Translations under genes and position numbers: made by a program
Notes under the pieces: generated by a model
The model's database searches: none
What the model saw: only the letters and a program-made list of their open reading frames with translations
What the model was told of the DNA's origin: nothing
Shown here: positions 49,984 through 57,767 of the stretch, piece by piece
Layout: the number at the start of each line of letters is the position of its first letter
How positions within the stretch are numbered: the first letter of the stretch is position 1
Assembly (NCBI GenBank): GCA_964423675.1
Contig: CAYRFP010000005.1
Location: 1-64,000 of the forward strand
Reading direction: 5' to 3'
Length of the DNA stretch: 64,000 nucleotides
Source of the DNA: RUG563 sp964423675
GTDB taxonomy: Bacteria; Bacillota; Clostridia; Christensenellales; Aristaeellaceae

Positions 49984-51507
49984 ATGAAACGGATCGTATC
50001 CTTGCTGATGGTTCTGGCACTGGCGATGGGCTGTTGCTCTATCGCGTTTGCTGAGGAGGAGAAAGTGACACTGACTGCTGTAATCGCTCAGCATTCCGCC
50101 TGCCCAGCATTTGATGACAGCGAAATCTGGAAGCAAATTGCTGATGAAGCTGGCGTGAATCTGGTCTGGGAAACCGTAAAGTCTGACTGGTCTCAGCGCA
50201 AATCCATTCTGATTGGCACCAATCAGATGCCCGACCTGTGGATCGGCGCCTACAACCTGAGCGTGTCTGACATGCAGAGCAATCAGGAAGCGTTCGTGAA
50301 GCTGAACGATTACATCGAAAACAGCGTCAACGTCAAGAAGATGTTTGATGATCATCCGGAACTGTATACCCCCATCACCTATCCGGACGGCTCCATCTAC
50401 TCTATCCCTGCTTACACCAAGGACTGCTATCGCTCTGTGTCCGACTGCTGGTTCATCAACAAGACCTGGCTGGACTATCTGGGCCTGGAAGTTCCGGACA
50501 ACCTGGACGACCTGTTCGATTGCCTGATGGCGTTCAAGACTGGCGACCCCAACCAGAACGGCATCGCGGACGAAATCCCCTTCGTGGACTTTGTGGACGC
50601 TAAGGGCTTCCTGTGCAACGGCTTTGGCATCGTGCAGAATACTGATATCGACTGGTTCTGCATCGATGATAACGGCGAACTGTATTGGTCTGCCAATACC
50701 GATGCATTCAAGGACCTGATGAAGTATATGCGCAAGTGCTTCGAAAACGGTCTGGTTGACCCCGAAGCCTTCACCCAGCCCTGGCAGGACTATTATGCCT
50801 ACTGCGGCGATGAAACCGCGATTGGTGGCGTGGGCATTGCCTGGACCATTGAAGCGCTGATGGCCAAGACCTATGATCAGTATGTGCTGCTGCCCGCGAT
50901 GAAGGATGCTAACGGCAACCAGTATATCAACGTGACTGGTTCCCCCACCCGTCCCATCACCTTCGCCATCTCCGCTTCCTGCAAGGACATCGATGCGGCC
51001 TGGCGCGTAATCGAAACTGCTTACTCCGAAAAGAACGGTCTGCAGCTGGAATATGGCCTGATCAATCCTGCTGAGGGCCAGGGCGGTCTGATCGCCAATG
51101 ATGACGGCACCTACACCGTTGTTCCCCCTCCCGCCGATTCCAACTGGGATATCTGGAACATCTCCCAGACTTCCTTCCGTGCCAACAGCTACGTGTCTGA
51201 CGAGACCTATGCCAAGATCATCCCCTCTGAAGACATGCAGACCAAGGATATGATCAACAACTTCTATGCTCCCTATGCCGGCAAGGCGGTTATGCCCAGC
51301 TGCTACATCTTCGATGAAGAAACCAACGAAGAACTGTCCGTCATGAAGACCGACATCAACTCCGTCATCAAGCAGCGCATTGCTGCCTGGTGCCAGGGCG
51401 AAGTGGACATCGATGAAGACTGGGAAACCTATAAGCAGGAACTGCTTGACCTGGGCCTGGAGCGTTACATTGAAATCTACACCGAGCGCTACAACGCTTC
51501 CAAGTAA
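49984..51507 (+). CDS. Sugar ABC importer binding protein
   Basis: 507 residues, GGAGG site. The signal peptide (MKRIVSLLMVLALAMGCCSI) ends AFAEEE. It contains two cysteines after LAMG, a poor lipobox, so it could be a lipoprotein or simply be cleaved after A-F-A. The mature sequence has family 1 features (TNQMPDLWIGAYNLS, KTGDPNQNGIADEIPF with a calcium-like loop). Codon use is as strongly biased as in the second importer's binding protein. A terminator follows at 51527. Confidence 0.9.
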   Translation: MKRIVSLLMVLALAMGCCSIAFAEEEKVTLTAVIAQHSACPAFDDSEIWKQIADEAGVNLVWETVKSDWSQRKSILIGTNQMPDLWIGAYNLSVSDMQSNQEAFVKLNDYIENSVNVKKMFDDHPELYTPITYPDGSIYSIPAYTKDCYRSVSDCWFINKTWLDYLGLEVPDNLDDLFDCLMAFKTGDPNQNGIADEIPFVDFVDAKGFLCNGFGIVQNTDIDWFCIDDNGELYWSANTDAFKDLMKYMRKCFENGLVDPEAFTQPWQDYYAYCGDETAIGGVGIAWTIEALMAKTYDQYVLLPAMKDANGNQYINVTGSPTRPITFAISASCKDIDAAWRVIETAYSEKNGLQLEYGLINPAEGQGGLIANDDGTYTVVPPPADSNWDIWNISQTSFRANSYVSDETYAKIIPSEDMQTKDMINNFYAPYAGKAVMPSCYIFDEETNEELSVMKTDINSVIKQRIAAWCQGEVDIDEDWETYKQELLDLGLERYIEIYTERYNASK

Positions 51508-51526
51508 TCCCTGTCCGTTTTCCGGG

Positions 51527-51556
51527 GCCGCCGTGCAAAAGCATGGCGGCTCTTTT
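51527..51556 (+). terminator. Terminator after the third importer
   Basis: GCCGCCGTGC (51527-51536) pairs with GCATGGCGGC (51541-51550) over 10 bases with one G-T pair, loop AAAA, then TCTTTT. Confidence 0.9.
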
Positions 51557-51590
51557 CTGTTTAAAAACATGCTGAAAAAACAAACAAAAA

Positions 51591-51612
51591 AAGCCGGCAT
51601 TTCTGCCGGCTT
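51591..51612 (-). terminator. Terminator of the HPr-like gene
   Basis: A perfect 9-base stem AAGCCGGCA/TGCCGGCTT with a four-base loop. On the minus strand it runs into a long T tract, so it faces the gene at 51728-51979. About 115 bases separate it from that stop codon. Confidence 0.8.
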
Positions 51613-51727
51613 CAATCCATTTATGAAAACGTCCAATGGAGGACGGGAGGGCAGCCCGAAAGCTACCTGGATTTATGGAAATCGCCTTGCGGCGAATGCG
51701 TCATAAAGAATGCGCCAAGGGCGCGGA

Positions 51728-51979
51728 TCATTCCTCGTCCCGGACGATGAAGGAATCGATGGCTTCCAGGAAATCAGGCAACTGCCGGTCGCTCAAATCG
51801 CCAGTGTCCAGATACATGGATTCGCGGGCAGAATACATCATCGCCAGGATGCCCAGGGTGGACTTGGGATCGATGCAGAATTTCTCGGAGCGCAGGAACA
51901 GTTCGTTGGAGTAATCCTTGCAGATGCTGCTCAGATGCTCGGCGGACTTCATGGAGTCGACATGGATGTGAATGGTCAT
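51728..51979 (-). CDS. HPr-like protein lacking the phosphorylatable histidine
   Basis: 83 residues from the ATG at 51979, nine bases after AAAGGAG. Length and pattern fit the HPr fold: a first strand MTIHIHVDSM, a helix, a strand ELFLRSEKFCIDPKSTLGILAMM that matches the HPr region V-N-A-K-S-I-M-G-V around the Ser46 site, a strand ESMYLDTGD and a final helix LPDFLEAIDSF. The His15 position is not a histidine (MKSAEHLSSI), so it cannot act as a normal PTS phosphocarrier. Ser and Leu of the KSTLG motif are kept, so a role in Ser-phosphorylation-type regulation is conceivable. It stands alone with a structured leader and a strong promoter. Confidence 0.65.
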   Translation of the reverse strand: MTIHIHVDSMKSAEHLSSICKDYSNELFLRSEKFCIDPKSTLGILAMMYSARESMYLDTGDLSDRQLPDFLEAIDSFIVRDEE

Positions 51980-52053
51980 CGCTAACATCTCCTTTCGTGG
52001 GGCAAAGCCCTACGGTTCGTTTGAGGGGGAATGACCGCCCCTCGTTTTATCTT

Positions 52054-52112
52054 GTGAGAAATTTTTCTTTTCTCACATTGCATAGTGTACCAAATTATCA
52101 GAAGAAAAGCAA
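52054..52112 (-). promoter_or_regulatory. Promoter and leader hairpin of the HPr-like gene
   Basis: On the minus strand: TTGCTT (52107-52112), a 17-base spacer, TACACT (52084-52089). The leader of about 100 bases starts with a perfect stem GTGAGAAA/TTTCTCAC (52054-52076) and has two more short GC hairpins (near 52023-52043 and 51998-52012). Confidence 0.65.
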
Positions 52113-52264
52113 GCCGGAATGATGAACACACTTTTTCAAGGGAAATTGTTCAAGATGTACAAAACGGTTTTGACCAATACAATGTATGTATTTAGCAATA
52201 TTTTTACATTGCTTTTTTGTACTCGGTTTTTCCTCCGCGCTATGGGCCTTGCCGGAAAAGACAA
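52113..52264. other. Intergenic stretch downstream of the VanX-like gene
   Basis: AT-rich, no supported gene. A hairpin AGCAAT-ATTTTTAC-ATTGCT followed by TTTTTT (about 52193-52218) faces the plus strand, where no gene needs it. Confidence 0.4.
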
Positions 52265-52963
52265 TTATCGCACCGGAAAATTATAGCCTTCTTTGAAGGG
52301 CTCTTTGGCCAGCCGATAATGCCACCATTCGTGGTCGAAGCGTTTGAAGCCATGCTTTTCCATTACGGAGCAGAGCAGTTCGCGGTTGGCAGCCTGTTCA
52401 TCGGTAATGCCCTTAGCGCCATGCCATGCCAGCTTGCCGAAATAATCGAAGCAGGTGCCCATGTCCAGGGCGTTACCATCCAGGTCGGTGAGGGTAAGAT
52501 CTACCGCGCTGCCCCGGCAATGGCTGGAATTGCGAGCGATATAGCCTTCGTCTACCAGCAGCACCTTGTTTTTGTAATCGGGATAGAATTCGGCCTGGTT
52601 GCGCTTGTCATCCAGATCCTGGCTCCAGCGAACAAAATGCCGGACGGCGCTCTGCGGCCGGTAAGCATCGAAAATCATCAGCCGATAGCCCATCGACCGA
52701 AATTCAGCCGCCGCTTCCTTCAGCGCCTGAGTGGCCTGCGTGGTCAGGATAGCATAGGGTGCCTCGTAACCATCGATCACATCGCCGACGAAATTGTGTG
52801 TTCCTGCATAACGGATGTCCAGAATCACATCGTCAATGTATTCATGCACATAGCAAAAACCGTTGGGCAATTCGTGGGCGGGAATTTCTTCTGCGCAGGA
52901 GAAGGTGGGAAACAGAAACGTCAGTGCCATCAGAAGCATCATCCTTTTAAATCGTGTTGTCAT
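52265..52963 (-). CDS. Exported VanX/DdpX-like D-Ala-D-Ala dipeptidase
   Basis: 232 residues. An M15D zinc peptidase that would split D-Ala-D-Ala. An N-terminal hydrophobic signal (about 7-22, ending FSCAEE) suggests export. The zinc ligands are H148 and D155 in SSHCRGSAVDLTL and H215 in HEWWHYR. The catalytic base is E212, and R102 lies in DAYRPQSA. All key residues are present. The gene overlaps the preceding small protein by 17 bases and ends the four-gene MotA/MotB-like operon. Vancomycin resistance is not implied: vanA/vanH are absent, and the export signal points to wall-peptide turnover outside the cell, as for DdpX. Confidence 0.85.
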   Translation of the reverse strand: MTTRFKRMMLLMALTFLFPTFSCAEEIPAHELPNGFCYVHEYIDDVILDIRYAGTHNFVGDVIDGYEAPYAILTTQATQALKEAAAEFRSMGYRLMIFDAYRPQSAVRHFVRWSQDLDDKRNQAEFYPDYKNKVLLVDEGYIARNSSHCRGSAVDLTLTDLDGNALDMGTCFDYFGKLAWHGAKGITDEQAANRELLCSVMEKHGFKRFDHEWWHYRLAKEPFKEGYNFPVR

Positions 52964-53435
52964 AAGTAAATTTCACCTCATGGGGATGCCCCCAAAGATA
53001 ATAAGTGATGTAGAAATCGCGCACGGCGTGAGGCGTGCCCTTGGAGAGAAGAACGCAGCGCACATCCCGCGTTTCGCCCGGGCCGATCACCACTTCGCCC
53101 GATTCACCATAGAATAACACATCCTCGCTGATAGGAGCGATTTGCAATTCTACCATTTCCGCAGATACCAATCCGGGGTTTTTAATTCGCAGGGTATAGG
53201 AATAATAGGTATAATCCGCAGCGGCTGTCAAATCGCCAGATTGGAGAATGGTGCCGATCAGGCTGCGCTGCTTTACCGCAGTTTGCAGCTGCTGAAATTC
53301 CTCGGTTCGTTCCGTAGCAGGCACAACCTGAAGCCCTTTGCCAATCACCCGCAGGGATGTATTAAACAGCCCATACATGATGCATCCCGCAAGCACAACC
53401 GCCAACACAACCATGAAAATAGCAGCTTTTTTCAC
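52947..53435 (-). CDS. Small membrane-anchored or lipoprotein of unknown function
   Basis: 162 residues. The N-terminus MKKAAIFMVVLAVVLAGCIM fits either a lipoprotein signal (L-A-G-C at 15-18) or a single membrane helix, since the residues after the Cys are still hydrophobic. The rest is extracytoplasmic and beta-rich. It contains a stretch like an immunoglobulin-type or FxLYD-like domain (YYSYTLRIKNPGLVSAEMVE, GPGETRDVRCVLL). I do not recognise a family. It begins 10 bases after the MotB-like gene and overlaps the dipeptidase gene, so it is part of the same operon, and may contact the wall or the motor domain. Confidence 0.65.
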   Translation of the reverse strand: MKKAAIFMVVLAVVLAGCIMYGLFNTSLRVIGKGLQVVPATERTEEFQQLQTAVKQRSLIGTILQSGDLTAAADYTYYSYTLRIKNPGLVSAEMVELQIAPISEDVLFYGESGEVVIGPGETRDVRCVLLSKGTPHAVRDFYITYYLWGHPHEVKFTYDNTI

Positions 53436-53445
53436 GCGCTCCTCC

Positions 53446-54441
53446 TTATTCCATCTGGGAGAGAATTCGGTTCATTTCCTCGATCATTTCCGAATCCTTC
53501 ATTCGGAATTTGAATTCCACCCGGCGGGAGGCGTCCATATCCACGGAGCCATCCGCTCGATATACAGGATCGGAAAAGCTGCGGCCTTTCGCAGTGAGCA
53601 GTTCCTGCAACAGCGCAGCCTGATCAGCAGACAGGGATGGCAATTGCAGGCAGTATTCCGCCACGCTCAGCGCCCGGTTTTGGGACAGTTTCAAGTTGGT
53701 TATGTAGCTGCCTGCAGTATCCGTGTGGCCTTCAATAATGATTTCCCCAACGTAATCCAGGTATTCCGGGCGGGTGAGCACGCTGAGATACACTGGCAGG
53801 AAGCGGGAGAGAAGTTCTCGCCCGGAATCCTTGATGGCAAAGGAGTTCGTTTCAAAAAATACCGCGCTGTCCAGCACGATATCGCCGGTGGCACTATCTA
53901 CGGTTGCCCGCAGGCTGGCGGCGGTCAGGGCCTGGCTTAAATCCTGAATGATCTGGGAACGAACGCCAATCAGATCATCAATCCGCTGCTGCTGAGTAAG
54001 CATTTCAGCTTTCTGCGATTCCAGAACCGTCTGCATGGCTCCCAGCTTGTCCGCCTGTTCCGCCAGCTGCAATTGCAGCTGTGCCTGCTCGTTTTCCTTG
54101 GTTTTCAGTGCGGATTGAGCGGCCTTCAGATCGTTTTCCTGTTCGTCTAACTGAATCTGAATGGCGGCCAATTCCTCCTGCTTGCCCACAAGGGTTGCAT
54201 TGGCAGCTTCCAGTTCTTCTTCACGCTGCACCAGCGTCAGCGTGGCCTTCTCCAGCTGAGATTGCTGGTCATTGAGTTGCTGCGTTTTGATGTCCAGCAT
54301 ATTATAATACTGATACACGCTGTATACCACTGCTAGCACGAAAACCAGCAGCAGAGAAGCCATCATATCTGAATAGGAAATCCAATGGGCACCGCTGTCT
54401 CCGTTTCGGGGGCCACGGCCTGAACGTATCCGCCGTTTCAT
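53446..54441 (-). CDS. MotB/ZorB-like OmpA-domain protein
   Basis: 331 residues from the ATG at 54441 (a GGAGG site inside the end of the upstream gene). A basic N-terminus precedes a single membrane helix (about 26-45) with D25 in ISYSDMMASLLLVF, the position of the ion-binding Asp of MotB. A long coiled coil (about 50-175, Q/E/L-rich) follows, then an OmpA-type peptidoglycan-binding domain (about 190-312) with IIIEGHTDTAGSYITNLKLS, NRALSVAEY and SRRVEFKF. It is the wall-anchored half of an ion-driven stator. Its partner is encoded one base upstream. No flagellar genes are near. ZorB of Zorya is the closest well-known parallel, but no Zorya effector is present. Confidence 0.85.
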   Translation of the reverse strand: MKRRIRSGRGPRNGDSGAHWISYSDMMASLLLVFVLAVVYSVYQYYNMLDIKTQQLNDQQSQLEKATLTLVQREEELEAANATLVGKQEELAAIQIQLDEQENDLKAAQSALKTKENEQAQLQLQLAEQADKLGAMQTVLESQKAEMLTQQQRIDDLIGVRSQIIQDLSQALTAASLRATVDSATGDIVLDSAVFFETNSFAIKDSGRELLSRFLPVYLSVLTRPEYLDYVGEIIIEGHTDTAGSYITNLKLSQNRALSVAEYCLQLPSLSADQAALLQELLTAKGRSFSDPVYRADGSVDMDASRRVEFKFRMKDSEMIEEMNRILSQME

Positions 54442-54442
54442 C

Positions 54443-55993
54443 TTATTTTTCCTCCGCCTGCTGGCCGGCGTTGAGCGCAGCATTCACATCCAGAAGCGTT
54501 CGCTGCAATTTGCTCAGAGCAGCAGCGCAGCCCTCCGTTTCCTGTTCCCGGCGGCTTGTCTGTCCCGGCAGGGTGGATGAAACCTTGCGCACCTCTTCCA
54601 GCTTTTCTGTTAATACGTTCAGCACGCTGTGGATATTCTCGTCAAACATGGCCAGCGACCGAGAAAAGCCCCCGGAAATCTGATCCACAAAGGCGGCGTA
54701 GGTATCCGAAAGCGTCTGGCTGCTCTTTTCCATTTTTTGCGATACGTCCCCGGACAGTTGTAGCGCACTGTGCGCCTGCTCATGCACGGCGGAAAGCACC
54801 TGGCCGCTCCAAGCAGCGTAATCCTTCATCGAAGACTGCAATTCCTTCTGCGCAGTCTTCACCGAAGAAAGGAAGGCTTCCTGTTCTTGCGATGCAGTCA
54901 TGATCCCGGAAAGTACTTGTGAGCCATGCGTCAGGAAAGCGTCGCTGCTTTCCTGGCTTTGTTCCAGGGTGCGGATATACCCTTCAAACCGCTGCATAAC
55001 TCGTTCGGTGACGGACTGCACATGATCCAGGCTGGAAAGAATCTGGTCCGCTGCCGCCATGGTGCGGTTGATGGATTCGAAGGAAACGGATTCGGCCTGA
55101 TTGATAGCAGAAAGGGTTTGCCCCAGTTGCAGGAATTGGCCGTTCAGGGCACGGTTCATCTGCGCAATGAACTGGTTTGCGATGTTGTTCACGCCGTCAA
55201 TCTGCGCCTGAGTCTGCCCAAGAATGAAGGAGTGCATGCTTTGTGTGACGGGGGAGAGAGATTTTTCTACCGAGGAAACGATCCCTTCGCTGACCTTGGC
55301 ACCCAGATCTGCGGAAAGATGGCGAATCTGCGCAGCCCGGTCTTCCTGCTGGCAAATCAACTGCACCGTGTCATCCAGCGGCTTTTGCATCACGATGTCC
55401 GTGAAAGCATCGGTGAATTCATCAAGGGCGGTCACAGCGCTTCCGTGCGCCATGCGATTGAGCATGTTAAACGCTAGGGAGCAGGAAATGCCGGCAATGG
55501 AGGTCATAAACGCGAAGGTCATTCCTGCAATCATCTGCGGAATGCTTTCCATGGTTTTGGCAGCATCGCTTACGTCCAGGCCGCCCAGTCCCCGCATCAG
55601 GCCGATGAACGTGCCAAGAATGCCCAGGCTGGTCAGCAGGCTGGGAATCACTTCGCCAAGTTGCTCATGACCCACAGCGTAAATGGCAGTGTCATCGTTA
55701 ATATAGTCTTCCACGTTGCAGTTTAGGCCTCGGGCATCCAATTGTTCAGCATTGACCAGAAACCGTCGCCAGGGCACCTGCATTTCCTTTCCAAGAAACA
55801 ATACATCCTGCCAGACAGGACGGCCCTCGCCGGTGGTGGTTTCCAGCAGATGAATGGCCCGGCGCAGCCGACGGCCGGCTCGTTGCACTGGAATAATGCA
55901 TTTGAACAGGCCCATCAGCGTGACCATGCCAATGGCCAGATAGACCAGTGTATCGGTTAAGTTAGCAGCGAGGGACGAAATAATCTCATTCAT
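54443..55993 (-). CDS. MotA/TolQ/ExbB-type channel protein with long cytoplasmic tail, ZorA-like
   Basis: 516 residues. Three hydrophobic segments: about 12-34, 114-136 (VIPSLLTSLGILGTFIGLM) and 153-177 (MIAGMTFAFMTSIAGISCSLAF). The last two are the conserved MotA/ExbB core. Residues 181-516 are a very long, Gln/Ser/Ala-rich helical tail that should reach deep into the cytoplasm, as described for ZorA. GAGGG precedes the ATG at 55993. The downstream MotB-like gene starts one base after its stop. Together they should form an ion-driven rotary complex. The rest of the operon (small membrane or lipoprotein, D-Ala-D-Ala dipeptidase) points to the cell wall rather than to nucleic acids. Confidence 0.85.
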   Translation of the reverse strand: MNEIISSLAANLTDTLVYLAIGMVTLMGLFKCIIPVQRAGRRLRRAIHLLETTTGEGRPVWQDVLFLGKEMQVPWRRFLVNAEQLDARGLNCNVEDYINDDTAIYAVGHEQLGEVIPSLLTSLGILGTFIGLMRGLGGLDVSDAAKTMESIPQMIAGMTFAFMTSIAGISCSLAFNMLNRMAHGSAVTALDEFTDAFTDIVMQKPLDDTVQLICQQEDRAAQIRHLSADLGAKVSEGIVSSVEKSLSPVTQSMHSFILGQTQAQIDGVNNIANQFIAQMNRALNGQFLQLGQTLSAINQAESVSFESINRTMAAADQILSSLDHVQSVTERVMQRFEGYIRTLEQSQESSDAFLTHGSQVLSGIMTASQEQEAFLSSVKTAQKELQSSMKDYAAWSGQVLSAVHEQAHSALQLSGDVSQKMEKSSQTLSDTYAAFVDQISGGFSRSLAMFDENIHSVLNVLTEKLEEVRKVSSTLPGQTSRREQETEGCAAALSKLQRTLLDVNAALNAGQQAEEK

Positions 55994-56031
55994 GCCCCGC
56001 CCTCCTTTCTGGGCATTCTATTTTCTTCTAT

Positions 56032-56060
56032 ATTGTAATTGATTTCTTGCAAAAAAGCAA
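56032..56060 (-). promoter_or_regulatory. Promoter of the MotA/MotB-like operon
   Basis: On the minus strand: TTGCTT (56055-56060), a 17-base spacer, TACAAT (56032-56037), 38 bases before the ATG. Confidence 0.7.
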
Positions 56061-56138
56061 TGAAATTGTAACAAAGGAAACGTAAATTTCTCCGCCGTGA
56101 TAACCGACGAATAAAGGAAAGCTTTTGCAGAATTACCC

Positions 56139-56167
56139 TTGACGAAGCAGCACGAAATGTGTATAAT
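56139..56167 (+). promoter_or_regulatory. Promoter of metK
   Basis: TTGACG (56139-56144), a 17-base spacer, TATAAT (56162-56167). The transcript starts about 10 bases before the riboswitch. Confidence 0.85.
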
Positions 56168-56183
56168 GAAAAATGAACTGAAT

Positions 56184-56348
56184 ACCTTATCCAGAGCGGC
56201 TGAGGGACTGGCCCGATGAAGCCCGGCAACCGGCGGCGTAAAAACCGCAAGGTGCTAATTCCAGCAGCGCGAAAGCGCTGGCAGATAAGGAGCAATCGAA
56301 AGCATCGCTTTTTGAAGGTCGCCTGTCTGTGCGCAGGCGGCTTTTTTA
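56184..56348 (+). ncRNA. SAM-I riboswitch (S-box) with terminator, ahead of metK
   Basis: The aptamer spans about 56184-56291. P1 pairs CTTATC (56186-56191) with GATAAG (56284-56289). Inside are the conserved AGAGCGGCTGAGGGACTGGC, then CCGATGAAGCCCGGCAACC, AAGGTGCTAATTCCAGC and the final GCTGGCAGATAAG. A hairpin with CGCCTG (56320-56325) and CAGGCG (56334-56339) followed by TTTTTT (56342-56347) is the expression platform. High SAM should favour termination before metK, a simple feedback loop. Confidence 0.96.
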
Positions 56349-56435
56349 TTGCCAGGAAAGGGTGTTCGGCCAGATTTCCAGATGCCGGATCAGAGGCATC
56401 CCCGGCGGTTTTGACCCCGGAAAAAGGAGCAGTAT

Positions 56436-57608
56436 ATGCGGAAATTGTTTACTTCGGAATCCGTTACGGAAGGCCATCCCGACAAAATGTGCGACCAGAT
56501 TTCCGATGCGATTCTGGACGCGCTGCTGGAGCAGGATTCCTACTCTCGCGTGGCTTGCGAAACCTGCGCCACGACGGGCCTGGTGATGGTGATGGGCGAG
56601 GTGACCACTAAGGGCTATGCCCCAGTTGCGGATATTGTGCGCAAGGTGGTTAATGAAATTGGTTATGACCGGGCGAAGAAGGGCTTTGACGGAGCATCCT
56701 GCGCGGTTTTGACAGCCCTGCACGATCAGTCCCCGGATATTGCCCAGGGCGTGGATGCCGCTTTGGAAACTCGCGAAGCGGACGCTCATGAAACTGGTGC
56801 GGGGGATCAGGGCATGATGTTTGGCTTTGCCTGCGATGAAACCCCGGAAATGATGCCCATGCCCATTGCATTGGCGCATCGGCTGACCCGGCGGATGGCG
56901 AAGGTGCGCAAGGATGGCCTGTATCCCTGGATGCGGCCGGACGGCAAAGCGCAGGTGACGGTTGCCTATGAAAACGGGGAGCCGGTGGCGGTAGACGCGG
57001 TAGTTATTTCCACGCAGCACGATGAGCATGTGTCTCATGAAGAAATTGAAAAGGCCATGATCGAAGGCGTGATTCTTCCGGAGATCCCGGCGAACCTGCT
57101 GCATGCGGGCACGAAATACTTCATTAATCCCACAGGACGCTTCGTGGTAGGCGGCCCGGCGGGAGACAGCGGGCTGACAGGCAGAAAAATCATTGTAGAC
57201 ACCTACGGAGGCTATGCCCCCCATGGCGGCGGTGCGTTCTCGGGCAAGGATCCCACGAAGGTGGATCGCAGCGCAGCTTACGCGGCCCGGCACGCGGCCA
57301 AAAACGTTGTGGCGGCTGGATTGGCGCGGCAATGCGAAATTGCGCTGGCGTATGCCATTGGTGTGGCGAAGCCGGTGTCCTTCCAGGTGGATACCCGGGG
57401 AACAGGCGTGATCCCGGACGAAGAAATTGCCAAGCTGGTGGAGCAGGTGTTTGATATGCGGCCGGATGCGATTATTGAACGGCTGAATCTGCGCCGTCCC
57501 ATTTATCGTCAGACTGCTGCTTATGGCCATTTTGGACGCACGGACATTGATTTGCCTTGGGAACATCTGGATAAGGTGGAAGAACTGAAAAAGGCTGCGG
57601 GTAAATAA
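56436..57608 (+). CDS. metK: S-adenosylmethionine synthetase
   Basis: 390 residues. It makes SAM from methionine and ATP in the cytosol. Motifs: FTSESVTEGHPDKMCDQISD (ATP and metal binding, N-terminus), GAGDQGMMFGFA with the family signature, and GGGAFSGKDPTKVDRSAAY with the second signature. Length is normal. AAAGGAG precedes the ATG. It is regulated by the SAM-I riboswitch and followed by its own terminator, so it is monocistronic. Confidence 0.97.
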   Translation: MRKLFTSESVTEGHPDKMCDQISDAILDALLEQDSYSRVACETCATTGLVMVMGEVTTKGYAPVADIVRKVVNEIGYDRAKKGFDGASCAVLTALHDQSPDIAQGVDAALETREADAHETGAGDQGMMFGFACDETPEMMPMPIALAHRLTRRMAKVRKDGLYPWMRPDGKAQVTVAYENGEPVAVDAVVISTQHDEHVSHEEIEKAMIEGVILPEIPANLLHAGTKYFINPTGRFVVGGPAGDSGLTGRKIIVDTYGGYAPHGGGAFSGKDPTKVDRSAAYAARHAAKNVVAAGLARQCEIALAYAIGVAKPVSFQVDTRGTGVIPDEEIAKLVEQVFDMRPDAIIERLNLRRPIYRQTAAYGHFGRTDIDLPWEHLDKVEELKKAAGK

Positions 57609-57624
57609 TAATTCATGGACGAAG

Positions 57625-57652
57625 GAGACTTTCGAATGGAAAGTCTCTTTTT
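57625..57652 (+). terminator. Terminator after metK
   Basis: A perfect 9-base stem GAGACTTTC (57625-57633) with GAAAGTCTC (57639-57647), loop GAATG, then TTTTT. Confidence 0.92.
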
Positions 57653-57706
57653 ATAAAAGTTAAAAAAATATTACCAAAGCACGTGCATTTATTTCAAAAC
57701 TATGAT

Positions 57707-57712
57707 ATAATT
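57707..57712 (+). promoter_or_regulatory. Likely -10 box of the methyltransferase-tsaE operon
   Basis: TATAAT 55 bases before the GTG at 57768. The matching -35 is weak. Confidence 0.5.
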
Positions 57713-57767
57713 ATGCTGCTTCAGGGAGCAGACGCTTTTTGGGCCCTGGGCAAGGGGAGGGAATGCT

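Noticed and set aside
52193..52218. Hairpin plus T run facing the plus strand
   Set aside because: No plus-strand gene ends here, so it is probably a chance AT-rich feature.
52265..52963. A vancomycin resistance gene
   Set aside because: The zinc site is VanX-like, but vanH/vanA-type ligase genes are absent and the protein has an export signal, unlike cytosolic VanX.
52265..55993. A Zorya anti-phage system
   Set aside because: Only ZorA/ZorB-like subunits are present. No ZorC, ZorD helicase or ZorE nuclease follows, and the other two genes are wall-type proteins.
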